The notes: generated by a model not told the origin, from the letters alone. Numbered from the stretch's first letter, positions 1 to 8,178 are shown. The stretch is 64,000 nucleotides of DNA from Burkholderia lata (GCF_000012945.1 NC_007511.1:2108001-2172000); one strand, 5' to 3'. A program made the numbers and translations.

Positions 1-1
1 A

Positions 2-61
2 CAATCGCTGATCGCGGTGGACAGTTTCCTCGAAAGCAACGCGGCGAACGACCGAAGTTAA
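2..61 (+). CDS. 3' end of an unidentified CDS (partial)
   Basis: An open frame runs in from the left window edge and stops with TAA at 59-61. Only 19 residues are visible, ending LESNAANDRS. Codon use (GCG, CTC, ATC, GTG) is like that of neighbouring genes, so it is probably the C-terminus of a real gene upstream of the amidase operon. It is too short for family assignment; an aliphatic tail like this would fit a transcriptional regulator or transporter, but that is a guess. Confidence 0.45.
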   Translation, partial: QSLIAVDSFLESNAANDRS

Positions 62-293
62 GCGCGGGTCGACGCGCATCGGCATGCACAAGAAAGTTGT
101 ACACGCAACCTTGTTATGCATTGCCGATGCGCGTGCCAATCCGTTCACGTCGACGCGGGCGCGGGGCGATACCGCTCCGTCGCTGATGCAATCTTGCGTC
201 CGACCCCGCGCGATCGCCCAGCGCAATGCACGATCCCGGACGCACGCCGCGCCGGTCGCCGCTTGATCGCGACGTGCAGGGGTATACGCGATG

Positions 294-322
294 TTGCGTC
301 CAAAAAAAACTTTGCCTAGAGT
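294..322 (+). promoter_or_regulatory. candidate amiE operon promoter
   Basis: TTGCGT (294-299), a 17-nt spacer containing an A8 run, and TAGAGT (317-322) form a weak sigma70-type promoter about 110 nt upstream of the amiE leader RNA. It is placed to transcribe the ANTAR motif and terminator at 432-506. The rest of 62-431 shows no convincing gene; the short open frames there overlap one another and lack ribosome binding sites. Confidence 0.35.
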
Positions 323-431
323 GCATCCCATCGATCCGGCGGACAAAGACGTCCCACGATCGTGCGCAGCACGTGCCCGCTAGCCCGCGCTGCGCCGGCC
401 CCACACCGGGCCACCCATCCGCATTCCCGTT

Positions 432-472
432 ATCCGACAGCGTTGTCGGATGAACGGACCGGCAAAGAAGCC
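432..472 (+). ncRNA. ANTAR two-hexaloop antitermination RNA motif in the amiE leader
   Basis: Hairpin 1 has a perfect 7-bp stem (432-438 with 445-451) and hexaloop AGCGTT. Hairpin 2 has a 3-bp GGC/GCC stem (461-463 with 470-472) and hexaloop AAAGAA. Both loops have A at position 1 and G at position 4, the hallmark of ANTAR-protein RNA targets. A 9-nt linker separates them, and hairpin 2 overlaps the 5' arm of the terminator starting at 468, so the two folds exclude each other. This is the architecture expected for AmiR binding; amiR is the last gene of the operon. The sequence pattern is seen directly; binding by AmiR is inferred. Confidence 0.75.
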
Positions 473-506
473 CTTGCCTCGCTCGTCGAGGCAAGGGCTT
501 TTTTTT
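468..506 (+). terminator. amiE leader intrinsic terminator (attenuator)
   Basis: A perfect 14-bp stem (468-481 with 487-500) with loop CTCGT is followed by eight Ts (499-506). It lies 44 nt before the amiE start, so it should stop transcription before the operon unless the overlapping ANTAR hairpins form. In Pseudomonas aeruginosa the amidase operon is controlled by AmiR antitermination at a leader terminator; the same logic fits here. Confidence 0.9.
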
Positions 507-549
507 GCCTTTCGAAAACGCACGTCTTCACCCGAACCAGGAGCACACC

Positions 550-1587
550 ATGCGTCATGGCGATATTTCCAGCAGCAACGACGCCGTCGGCGTCGCCGTC
601 GTCCAGTACAAGATGCCGCGCCTGCACACGCGCGCCGACGTCATTGCGAACGCCCGCGAAATCGCGGAGCGCGTGGTCGGCATCAAGCGCGGCCTGCCCG
701 GCATGGACCTCATCGTGTTTCCCGAGTATTCGACGCACGGGATCATGTACGACGCGAAGGAGATGTACGACACGGCCTCGACGATCCCCGGCGAGGAAAC
801 CGACATCTTCGCGGCCGCGTGCCGCAAGGCCAACGTGTGGGGCGTGTTTTCGCTGACCGGCGAGCGCCACGAGGAGCACCCGAACAAGGCGCCGTACAAC
901 ACGCTCGTGCTGATCAACAACCAGGGCGAGATCGTGCAGAAGTACCGCAAGATCATGCCGTGGGTGCCCGTCGAGGGCTGGTATCCAGGCGACTGCACGT
1001 ACGTCGCCGAAGGGCCGAAGGGGCTCAAGATCAGCCTGATCATCTGCGACGACGGCAACTACCCGGAGATCTGGCGCGACTGCGCGATGCGCGGCGCCGA
1101 GCTCGTCGTGCGCTGCCAGGGCTACATGTATCCGGCGAAGGACCAGCAGGTGCTCGTGTCGAAAGCGATGGCGTTCATGAACAACTGCTACGTCGCGGTC
1201 GCGAATGCGTCCGGGTTCGACGGCGTGTATTCGTATTTCGGCCACTCGGCGATCGTCGGCTTCGACGGCCGCACGCTCGGCGAATGCGGCGAGGAAGAAA
1301 ACGGCGTGCAGTATGCGGAGCTGTCGGTGAGCCTGATCCGCGACGCGCGCCGCAACATGCAGTCGCAGAACCACCTGTACAAGCTGCTGCACCGCGGCTA
1401 CACGGGCAAGATCGGTTCCGGCGAATCGCCGAACGGCGTCGCGCAATGCCCGTTCGAGTTCTACGCGAACTGGGTGAACGATCCGGACGGCACGCGCCAG
1501 GCCGTCGAACGCCTCACGCGCGCGACACCCGGCACGCCTGAATGCCCGATCGAAGGCATTCCGTCCGAAGCGCCCGCGCACCGCTGA
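550..1587 (+). CDS. amiE: aliphatic amidase AmiE
   Basis: Hydrolyses short-chain aliphatic amides (acetamide, propionamide) to the acid and ammonia in the cytoplasm. It is a 345-residue nitrilase-superfamily enzyme, close to the 346 residues usual for P. aeruginosa AmiE, and starts with the family's [10 protein letters not shown] sequence, which fixes the start at 550 although an in-frame ATG lies at 505 inside the terminator U-tract. The catalytic triad is visible as E59 (FPEY), K134 (YRKIMPW) and C166 (IICDD). It is the first gene of a six-gene operon that carries its own permease, amide sensor and antiterminator. Expression is expected to be amide-induced through the leader RNA. Identification is very secure. 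Confidence 0.97.
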   Translation: MRHGDISSSNDAVGVAVVQYKMPRLHTRADVIANAREIAERVVGIKRGLPGMDLIVFPEYSTHGIMYDAKEMYDTASTIPGEETDIFAAACRKANVWGVFSLTGERHEEHPNKAPYNTLVLINNQGEIVQKYRKIMPWVPVEGWYPGDCTYVAEGPKGLKISLIICDDGNYPEIWRDCAMRGAELVVRCQGYMYPAKDQQVLVSKAMAFMNNCYVAVANASGFDGVYSYFGHSAIVGFDGRTLGECGEEENGVQYAELSVSLIRDARRNMQSQNHLYKLLHRGYTGKIGSGESPNGVAQCPFEFYANWVNDPDGTRQAVERLTRATPGTPECPIEGIPSEAPAHR

Positions 1588-1603
1588 GCCCGCGCCCTGC
1601 CCG

Positions 1604-1630
1604 GCCGTTCGCGCCGCGTGCGCGAACGGC
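1604..1630 (+). other. amiE-amiS intercistronic hairpin
   Basis: A perfect 10-bp stem (1604-1613 with 1621-1630) and 7-nt loop lie between amiE and amiS. There is no U-tract, so it is unlikely to terminate. It could protect the 3' end of amiE mRNA and allow higher amidase than downstream expression. Confidence 0.5.
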
Positions 1631-1655
1631 TCCGTCCCACTCTGGAGCCTTCATC

Positions 1656-2138
1656 ATGCTCGGTGTCGCTCTCTTCTTCATCGGTGCGGTGCTGGTCGTC
1701 AACGGCGTCGCACTCACCGGCCGCATCGAACCGCGTGACGCAGCCGGCCTGAACCTGCTCGTCGGGCTGCTCGCGCTGCTGATCAACCTCGTCGGCCTCG
1801 TGCAAGCCACTGAGCCGCAGCACTATTTCTCGAGCGCGGGCGGCCTGCTGTTCGCATTCACGTACCTGTACCTCGCCGCCGTCCAATGGCGCGGGCTGCA
1901 GGGCGCGGGCCTCGGCTGGTACTGCCTGTTCGTCGCGATCAGCGCGCTCGTCTATGCCGGCACGTCGCATGACGTGCGCTTCGGCACGATGTGGCTGCTG
2001 TGGTCGAGCCTGTGGTTCCTGTTCTTCGTCGCGCTCGGGCTGAAGCGGCGCGTGCGCTTCCTGCCCGGCTACACGATCGCGATCGGCGTCGGCACCTGCT
2101 GGTTGCCCGGCATGCTGATGATGACCGGGAGGTGGTAA
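1656..2138 (+). CDS. amiS: AmiS/UreI family amide channel
   Basis: Inner-membrane channel of the AmiS/UreI family, proposed to let urea or short amides into the cell to feed AmiE. The 160-residue protein is almost wholly hydrophobic with about six membrane segments, starting MLGVALFFIGAVLVVNGVAL. The family is usually 170-200 residues, so this one is slightly short but complete. The start at 1656 is preceded by GGAG at about 1644. Its stop overlaps the next start (TAATG at 2136-2140), indicating translational coupling. In P. aeruginosa amiS sits at the end of the operon; here it is second. Confidence 0.92.
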   Translation: MLGVALFFIGAVLVVNGVALTGRIEPRDAAGLNLLVGLLALLINLVGLVQATEPQHYFSSAGGLLFAFTYLYLAAVQWRGLQGAGLGWYCLFVAISALVYAGTSHDVRFGTMWLLWSSLWFLFFVALGLKRRVRFLPGYTIAIGVGTCWLPGMLMMTGRW

Positions 2139-2977
2139 TGAGCGCACGCGATACGCCGCTTGCCACCGATCCGCTCGCCGGACACCGCATCGCCGATGCG
2201 CCGTTCTACCAGCCGGCCGGCGCCGAAGCCGACTGGTTCGAGACGGCCTGCCGCCATCACCTGCCGGTCCTGCTGAAAGGGCCGACGGGCTGCGGCAAGA
2301 CCCGTTTCGTCGAGTACATGGCGTGGCGCATGGGCTTGCCGCTGATCCAGGTCGCGTGCAACGACGACACGTCGGCCGCCGACCTGACCGGCCGGCACCT
2401 GCTCGACGCCGACGGCACCTACTGGGCCGACGGGCCGCTCACGCTCGCGGCGCGGCATGGCGCGATCTGCTATCTCGACGAGATCGTCGAGGCGCGCCCC
2501 GATGCGACGGTCGTGATCCATCCGCTGACCGACTCGCGGCGCGTGCTGCCGCTCGACCGGCTCGGCGAGGTCGTGCATGCGCATCCGGATTTCCATCTGG
2601 TGATCTCGTACAACCCCGGCTATCACGGCGAGCACCGGCGGTTGAAGCCGTCGACGCGGCAGCGTTTCGTCGCGATCGACTTCGGCTATCCGGATGCCGC
2701 GCATGAAGCCGACGTCGTCGTGCGCGAAAGCGGCACCGACCGCGAAACCGCACGCCGGCTCGTCGATCTCGCCCACCGCACGCGCGCGCTGGCGCAGGCC
2801 GGCAACGGGCTCGACGAAGGCGCGTCGACGCGCCTGCTCGTGCACGCGGCCCGGCTGATCGTCGCGGGGCTCGCGCCGCTCGATGCATGCCGGATCGCGA
2901 TCAGCGACGCCGCAACCGACGACGCCGACACGCGCGCCGCGTTGCAGACGATGGCCGCCGCGCACTTCGCCGCATGA
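2138..2977 (+). CDS. MoxR-type AAA+ ATPase of the CbbQ/NirQ/NorQ family
   Basis: A 279-residue AAA+ ATPase. Walker A is GPTGCGKT at residues 48-55, Walker B is ICYLDEIVEA, and sensor/arginine-finger-like elements follow (SYNPGYHGEH, STRQRF). This layout is typical of CbbQ/NorQ, which work with a VWA-domain partner to remodel or activate a client enzyme (Rubisco, nitric oxide reductase). The gene overlaps amiS by one base and the following VWA gene by four (ATGA at 2974-2977), so the pair is co-translated. The P. aeruginosa amidase operon also has an ATPase gene (amiB), so this protein may fill that place; whether the two are orthologous cannot be settled here. The client is unknown; AmiE or AmiS are guesses from context. 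Confidence 0.85.
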   Translation: MSARDTPLATDPLAGHRIADAPFYQPAGAEADWFETACRHHLPVLLKGPTGCGKTRFVEYMAWRMGLPLIQVACNDDTSAADLTGRHLLDADGTYWADGPLTLAARHGAICYLDEIVEARPDATVVIHPLTDSRRVLPLDRLGEVVHAHPDFHLVISYNPGYHGEHRRLKPSTRQRFVAIDFGYPDAAHEADVVVRESGTDRETARRLVDLAHRTRALAQAGNGLDEGASTRLLVHAARLIVAGLAPLDACRIAISDAATDDADTRAALQTMAAAHFAA

Positions 2978-4533
2978 ACGCGCTGCAACTCGCCCGCTTC
3001 CTGCACGGGATGACCGCGCACGAGACCGACGTGCGGCTCGACGATGCGGCGCTGCGCGCGACGCTCGGCCATGCCGCGCTGCGCGTGCCGGGTGCGTTGG
3101 CCCCCGATGCACGCGTCGCGGCGGCCGCGCACGCGCTTGCACACTGGCTGCATTCGCCATCCGGCGAACCGGTCGACAAGCTGACACCGATCGGTCTCGC
3201 CGTCGCCGGGCTGATCGAGGATGCGCGCGTCGAAGCGCTGCTCGCACGCGCATGGCCGGGACTCGCCACCTTCTGGGCGCCCGCGTTCGTGCCGATCGAC
3301 CGTGAAGGGCTCACGTTCGGCCGCCTGTGCGCGCGACTGGCGAAAGCGCTGTTCGATCCGTCGTATCGCGACGGCAACCCGTGGGTCGACAAGGGTGTGC
3401 AATTGTTCAACGCACATCGCGACACGCTCGACGACTACCGCGCGTTCCGCACGATCGCATCGCGGCTATCGAACGATCTCGGCCAGATGCGCGTGCGTTT
3501 CGAGCCTGACGACGGCGCATGGCTGCCCTATCGCGACGACAACGCGTGGCTGTGGGCACAGCCAGCCGCCGTGGCGGCCGAACAGGCTGGCAACGAAGGC
3601 GTCGAGATGTCGGCATCGACCGGCGGCCACAGCGACGAACCCGACGACGAACCGCCGCCCGCGCCCGATGCGCCGCGCTATCCCGAGTGGAATTGCCACA
3701 CGCAGCGCGAACGTCGCGACTGGACAACCATCGTCGAGCGCGCGCCGGCCACGTCGGTTGCACCCCGTTCGCTTGCCGCGCTGATCGAAGCCGACCGGCG
3801 CACAGCGAAGCGGGTGCCGTCTCCGCGTGCGGCCGAGCCGATGCGACGCGTCGGCCGCCAGCTCGACGGCGATGCGCTCGACGTCGATGCGGCGATCGCC
3901 GCACGGATCGCACGCCGCGCCGGGCATGCCCCCGATCCGCGTGTATTCCGCCGCCGCGTGCCGCACGACGCGCGCGGGCCCGTGCTGATCCTGCTCGACC
4001 TGTCGGCATCGACGGCCGCGCAGGTCGCCACGCTCGAGAAGCGCGCGGCGTTCGTGCTCGGCGACCTGTTCGACCGGCAGCGGCGGCGCTGGGCTGTACA
4101 CGGCTACACGTCGGACGGCCGGCATCGTGTGTACTACGCGCGCTTCAAGGATTTCGGCGAAGCGTTCGACACCGGCCGCCGTGCGGCGCTGCTGGCCGCC
4201 GACAGCGGGATGAGCACGCGCACCGGCGCCGCACTGCGGCATGCGCTGGCGTTGCTGCGCCGCGAAGCCGCGAGCGCACGGGCCGCCGTACTGATGATCG
4301 GCGACGGCGAAGCCGCCGACATCGACGTGTTCGACCCGCGCTACCTCGTCGAGGATGCGCGCCACGCGGCACGCCAGGGCCGGCAGCGCGGCGTCGCGAT
4401 CGCCGGTTTGTCGTTCGGCGTGCCGCCCGGGTTGTCTACAATACTTGGCGTCGGCCCGAGCTGCGTCCACGCGGCGAACGGCGACGCATTGCCGGCCGTC
4501 GTTGCGCACGCGGCCGGGCGCCTGACCGCGTGA
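2974..4533 (+). CDS. VWA-domain protein (CbbO/NorD-like), partner of the AAA+ ATPase
   Basis: A 519-residue cytoplasmic protein. The N-terminal half is helical and charged, with an acidic/proline stretch near residues 215-232 (DEPDDEPPPAPDAP). The C-terminal third is a von Willebrand factor A domain whose metal-ion-dependent adhesion site D342-x-S344-x-S346 sits in LLDLSAST. Such proteins pair with CbbQ/NorQ ATPases as substrate adaptors. The start at 2974 overlaps the ATPase stop (ATGA), supporting a two-component machine. A CbbO-type adaptor is not part of the classical Pseudomonas ami operon. Its target here is unknown. Confidence 0.82.
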   Translation: MNALQLARFLHGMTAHETDVRLDDAALRATLGHAALRVPGALAPDARVAAAAHALAHWLHSPSGEPVDKLTPIGLAVAGLIEDARVEALLARAWPGLATFWAPAFVPIDREGLTFGRLCARLAKALFDPSYRDGNPWVDKGVQLFNAHRDTLDDYRAFRTIASRLSNDLGQMRVRFEPDDGAWLPYRDDNAWLWAQPAAVAAEQAGNEGVEMSASTGGHSDEPDDEPPPAPDAPRYPEWNCHTQRERRDWTTIVERAPATSVAPRSLAALIEADRRTAKRVPSPRAAEPMRRVGRQLDGDALDVDAAIAARIARRAGHAPDPRVFRRRVPHDARGPVLILLDLSASTAAQVATLEKRAAFVLGDLFDRQRRRWAVHGYTSDGRHRVYYARFKDFGEAFDTGRRAALLAADSGMSTRTGAALRHALALLRREAASARAAVLMIGDGEAADIDVFDPRYLVEDARHAARQGRQRGVAIAGLSFGVPPGLSTILGVGPSCVHAANGDALPAVVAHAAGRLTA

Positions 4534-4565
4534 CGGCCCCACCCGGAAGAGACAGGAAAGACCGA

Positions 4566-5708
4566 ATGAACAGTGTGAAGGTTGGCGTATTGTTCTCGCA
4601 GAGCGGATGCACGTCGCACCTCGGCCAGAGCCAGTTGCGCGGCACGCTGCAGGCAATCGCCGAGATCAACGAAGCGGGCGGCGCGAACGGCTGCGAGATC
4701 GTGCCCGTCGTGCGCGACGCCTGCTCGGACCCGGCCGTCTATGCGCGGCTCGCCGAAGAGCTGATCGCCACCGAACGCGTGAACGTGCTGTTCGGCGCGT
4801 ACATGTCGAGCAGCCGCAAGGCGCTGATTCCGATCGTCGAGAAGTGGGACAAGCTGCTGTTCTACCCGACGCTCTACGAAGGCTTCGAGTTCTCGCCGAA
4901 CGTGATCTACACGGGCGCGGCGCCCAACCAGAACAGCGTGCAGCTCGCTGCCTTCATGACCGCGCAGTTCGGCGCGCGCGTGTACCTGGTCGGGTCAGAC
5001 TACATCTACCCGTACGAGTCGAACCGCATCATGATCGACCTCGTCACGCAGCATCCGGAAGGCCAGATCCTCGGCGAGGTGTACATGCCGCTCGTCGCGT
5101 CCGAGCACGATTTCGCGGCGGTGGTCGAGGACATCCGCGCGAAGGCGCCCGACTTCGTGTTCAGCACGCTGGTAGGCGACAGCACGGCCGCGTTCTACCG
5201 CGCGTATGCGCAAGCCGGCCTCGATGCACGCAAGATGCCGATCGCGAGCCTGACGACCTCCGAGATCGAGCTCGGCCAGATGGGCGCGGCCGCGGCCGGC
5301 CACTACACGTCGTCGCCCTATTTCCAGACCATCGATTCGGACGTGAACCGGCGCTGCATCGCGCAGCTCAAGGCGCGCTTCGGCGACGACGCGAGTGCGT
5401 CCGCGCCGTGGGAAGCCGCGTATTTCCAGGTTCACCTGTTCGCCAATGCACTCGCGCGTGCCGGCACCGACCAGCGCGACCGGCTCGTCGAACATCTCGC
5501 GGATGCGGAATTCGACGCGCCGCAGGGGCGCGTGAAGATCGACCGGCTCACGCAGCATACGTGCCTCTACCCGCGCATCGGCTGCGCGACGGCCGACGGC
5601 AATTTCACGATCGTGCGCGAAGCGACGCGGCGCGTGCATCCCGATCCGTACCTCGTCACGCATTCGCTCGGCGACCGCGTGCACGCGCCCGACGAACAGA
5701 AGGCGTAA
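4566..5708 (+). CDS. amiC: AmiC amide sensor, negative regulator of the amidase operon
   Basis: A cytoplasmic periplasmic-binding-protein-fold sensor of the type I (Leu/Ile/Val-BP-like) family. In P. aeruginosa AmiC binds amides and releases the antiterminator AmiR. The 380-residue length matches the known 385. It begins MNSVKVGVLFSQSGCTSHLG without a signal peptide, in line with a cytosolic regulator rather than a transport protein. The SD AGGAAAG precedes the ATG at 4566. The nested out-of-frame start far upstream (3519) overlaps the VWA gene and is not used. It lies 6 bp before amiR, so sensor and antiterminator are made together. Confidence 0.95.
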   Translation: MNSVKVGVLFSQSGCTSHLGQSQLRGTLQAIAEINEAGGANGCEIVPVVRDACSDPAVYARLAEELIATERVNVLFGAYMSSSRKALIPIVEKWDKLLFYPTLYEGFEFSPNVIYTGAAPNQNSVQLAAFMTAQFGARVYLVGSDYIYPYESNRIMIDLVTQHPEGQILGEVYMPLVASEHDFAAVVEDIRAKAPDFVFSTLVGDSTAAFYRAYAQAGLDARKMPIASLTTSEIELGQMGAAAAGHYTSSPYFQTIDSDVNRRCIAQLKARFGDDASASAPWEAAYFQVHLFANALARAGTDQRDRLVEHLADAEFDAPQGRVKIDRLTQHTCLYPRIGCATADGNFTIVREATRRVHPDPYLVTHSLGDRVHAPDEQKA

Positions 5709-5714
5709 CCGACG

Positions 5715-6326
5715 ATGCGCGCCCGCACCCCGATCCGCTCGACGCCGCGCCTGCTCGCTGAACTGCGCTCGCTGCGCGTGATGGTGTACTACCCGGACGA
5801 CGACAACGGCCTGCTGCTCGTCGAGCAGCTCTCGCGCATCGGCTGCCCGACCGAGCAGCGCTGGCCGCCGCCCGCCGCGTTGCCGGAAAGCGTCGACCTC
5901 GTGATTCTCGCGGTCCGGCCCGACCTGCTGCATCTGTCTATTCCGTGGCTGGAAGACGACGCACGGCCGCCGCTCATCGCGGTCACGACCTACGAAAGCC
6001 CGACGATCCTCGAACTGATGCTGCGCATCGATGCGCAGAGCGCGGTGACGACGCCGGTGCGCTCGTTCGGCCTGTTGAGCGCGATGGCGCTCGCGTGTCA
6101 CCAGAGCCGCCGGCATGACGAATACCGGCGCCGCATCGCGCAGCTCGAACAGCGCGTGATGTCCGCGCGCACGCTGCAGGAAGCGAAGACGCTGCTGATG
6201 CAGCACAACGCGATCAGCGAGGAAGAGGCCTACCAGCAGATCCGCTCGCAGGCGATGGAACGGCGCATCTCGATCAACCAGCTCGCCGAGCAGATCGTGC
6301 ACGCGCACGCGCTGCTGAAACGGTAA
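5715..6326 (+). CDS. amiR: AmiR transcription antiterminator (ANTAR)
   Basis: A 203-residue RNA-binding antiterminator. The N-terminal part is a degenerate receiver-like domain (LRVMVYYPDDDNGLLLVEQL) that docks on AmiC. A coiled coil (HDEYRRRIAQLEQRV) joins it to a C-terminal ANTAR domain of about 55 residues ending HAHALLKR. ANTAR helices bind paired hexaloop hairpins; such a motif is present in the amiE leader at 432-472, which makes the circuit complete within the operon. It is the last gene of the unit and converges on the HxlR gene. No terminator is seen in the 39-bp gap. Confidence 0.95.
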   Translation: MRARTPIRSTPRLLAELRSLRVMVYYPDDDNGLLLVEQLSRIGCPTEQRWPPPAALPESVDLVILAVRPDLLHLSIPWLEDDARPPLIAVTTYESPTILELMLRIDAQSAVTTPVRSFGLLSAMALACHQSRRHDEYRRRIAQLEQRVMSARTLQEAKTLLMQHNAISEEEAYQQIRSQAMERRISINQLAEQIVHAHALLKR

Positions 6327-6365
6327 CGCGGGCGCGATTGCTGCGACCGCCGCGACCGCCGCACG

Positions 6366-6815
6366 TCAGTCCGGCGGCGGCAACACGACCGTGTCCTCCG
6401 GCCCGAGCACACGGCCGTCCTGTGAACGCAGTTCGAGCTTCCTGACCGGCAACCCGGCCTTCCGGTCCACGAGCAGCACGTGCGCCTCGTCCGGTTCGAA
6501 GAAGAAATCCTCGCCCCACTGCCGCAGCGCGACGAGCAGCGGAAACAGGCCGCGCCCTTTCTCGGTCAGCACGTATTCGTGATGCGCGCCGCCGTCCGCG
6601 GCCGGCACGATGTCCATGATCCCGTGCGCGACCAGGTTGCGCAGGCGCGCAGCCAGGATGTTCTTGGCCAGCCCGAGGTTCTTCTGGAATTCACCGAAAC
6701 GACGTAGCCCGTCGAACGCATCGCGGACGATCAGCAACGACCACCAGTCGCCGATCGCGTCCAGCGGGCGGGCAACGCCGCAGGGGGAATCTTCGTGCGT
6801 GGTTCGTCTGTTCAT
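6366..6815 (-). CDS. HxlR family transcriptional regulator
   Basis: A 149-residue winged-helix regulator. The N-terminal signature C-G-V-A-R-P-L-D-x-I-G-D-W-W-S-L-L-I-x-R-D (from residue 12) and the downstream helix with RFGEFQKNLG.AKNILAARL are diagnostic of HxlR/DUF24 regulators, many of which sense reactive electrophiles or redox state through the N-terminal Cys (C12 here). It is transcribed away from the dehalogenase-like hydrolase gene at 7169. Palindromic sites in the shared intergenic region are candidate operators, so it probably controls that gene and itself. Confidence 0.9.
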   Translation of the reverse strand: MNRRTTHEDSPCGVARPLDAIGDWWSLLIVRDAFDGLRRFGEFQKNLGLAKNILAARLRNLVAHGIMDIVPAADGGAHHEYVLTEKGRGLFPLLVALRQWGEDFFFEPDEAHVLLVDRKAGLPVRKLELRSQDGRVLGPEDTVVLPPPD

Positions 6816-6881
6816 CGAGGCATGGGGCGACTCCGTTCCCGGAATGCGGGCCGAACGGTGGTCGTTTCCGTTGAAATGAAT

Positions 6882-6898
6882 GGTTGCAATATAAAACT
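6882..6898. promoter_or_regulatory. degenerate HxlR operator copy near the HxlR gene
   Basis: A sequence starting GGTTGCAATATAAAAC resembles the left half of the 17-bp palindrome found twice at 7084-7138. It lies 67 bp upstream of the HxlR start, a position suited to autoregulation. The right half is degenerate. Confidence 0.4.
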
Positions 6899-7083
6899 CG
6901 TCGCACGAAAGATCAATCGCACCGGGCCCGACTGTTCGCTATCAACGAATGGACTGGTCGATTCGGGTCTGATTGGCGCTTCAACTCATACGTCCGACCA
7001 ATACTTTCCGGCTGCGTTCCTTTCTGGCACGTCTTCGCACACTAGCACGCCAGTCATTCGGCTAGCGGCCCAGCCACAATTTT

Positions 7084-7138
7084 GGTTGCAACTTGAAACC
7101 CAATATCCTACGCTTCAGTTCGGTTCCAACTTGAAACC
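7084..7138. promoter_or_regulatory. two palindromic operators upstream of the dehalogenase-like gene
   Basis: Two copies of the 17-bp palindrome GGTTnCAAnTTGnAACC lie at 7084-7100 and 7122-7138, 38 bp apart start to start. All symmetric positions are kept in both. They end 30 bp before the hydrolase start at 7169. They are likely binding sites of the divergent HxlR regulator. The rest of 6816-7168 is AT-richer than the flanks and holds no gene. Confidence 0.65.
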
Positions 7139-7168
7139 AACCTATCCGACTAACCGAAGGAGCGTTCG

Positions 7169-8092
7169 ATGATCCGGTCCGATGCTACGTTCGACGGCAC
7201 CTTTCCATTCGCCCCGCATTTCGACGACGCATCCGGCTTCCGGATGCACTACGTGGACGAAGGTCCGCACGACGGCGAAACCATCCTGTGCCTGCATGGC
7301 GAACCCACGTGGGGTTATCTGTTCCGCCATCTGATTGCCGCGCTGAGTCCGACGCACCGCGTCGTTGTCCCCGATCACATGGGATTCGGCAAAAGCGCGA
7401 CGCCGCAGGACCGCAGCTACTGGCTGCAGGACCATATCGACAACCTGGAGCGCTTCGTGCTCGCGCGCGGTCTCGATCGCATCACACTCGTGCTGCACGA
7501 CTTCGGCGGCCCGGTCGGCATGGGGCTTGCCGCCCGGCATCCGGATCGCATCCGGCGGATCGTGTCCGCGAACGGGCCGACGCCATTCGGCCAGCCCGAT
7601 CTGGCCGACCGCCTGAACGCGAACGGTCGCGATGCGCCGTGGTTCCAGTGGATCATGCGCGCGGCGGCGGACGATACGCTGGAGACGGTGCTCGGTCAGC
7701 TCGGCTTCAACATCCTGAGCACGCTGAAGCTGAACGGGTTCGAAAATCACGCGATCATCAACGACACGTGGATCGCCGCATACGGTGCGCCGTTCGCGCA
7801 ACCGAAGGACTGCGTCGGCGCGATCGGATGGGCCCGCGGGTTTGCCGCCGGCGCGCACCGGTTCGAGGAGCCCGATGCGGCGGCGCTGCGCGCGATACGC
7901 GAAAAACCCGCGCTCGCGATCTGGGGAGACGCCGATCGAACGCTCGGCGCCGAACACTTCCTGCCGCTCTTCACGGCACTGTTTCCGTCCGCGCCCGTCG
8001 AGCGGCTGGCGGGCGTCGGGCACTATTGCTTCGAAGATGCGCCCGACGCCATCGCGGCACGTATTGCCGAATTCATCCGGACCACCGGCTGA
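7169..8092 (+). CDS. alpha/beta hydrolase of the haloalkane dehalogenase type
   Basis: A 307-residue alpha/beta-hydrolase resembling haloalkane dehalogenases: oxyanion segment HGEPTWGYLFRH at about residues 43-54, Asp nucleophile D111 in LHDFGGPVG, acid in the WGDADRT loop (D254 or D256) and catalytic H285 (GVGHYCFED). An Asp nucleophile separates it from Ser esterases. The residue after the nucleophile is Phe where haloalkane dehalogenases generally have the halide-binding Trp, so the true substrate may be a haloalkane, haloacetate-like compound or epoxide, and the annotation should be kept general. GAAGGAG precedes the start. It is divergent from, and probably controlled by, the HxlR regulator. 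Confidence 0.8.
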   Translation: MIRSDATFDGTFPFAPHFDDASGFRMHYVDEGPHDGETILCLHGEPTWGYLFRHLIAALSPTHRVVVPDHMGFGKSATPQDRSYWLQDHIDNLERFVLARGLDRITLVLHDFGGPVGMGLAARHPDRIRRIVSANGPTPFGQPDLADRLNANGRDAPWFQWIMRAAADDTLETVLGQLGFNILSTLKLNGFENHAIINDTWIAAYGAPFAQPKDCVGAIGWARGFAAGAHRFEEPDAAALRAIREKPALAIWGDADRTLGAEHFLPLFTALFPSAPVERLAGVGHYCFEDAPDAIAARIAEFIRTTG

Positions 8093-8178
8093 GTGCGCGC
8101 CGCGGCCGGCGGCACGAGATCCGGCTGCGGAACACGGCGTGCGCGGCCGCCATCGCAACTGCGCACGCCCCCTTCACG

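Noticed and set aside
84..453. Short overlapping frames in the region upstream of amiE
   Set aside because: They overlap on both strands, lack ribosome binding sites and cross the leader RNA; none resembles a known protein.
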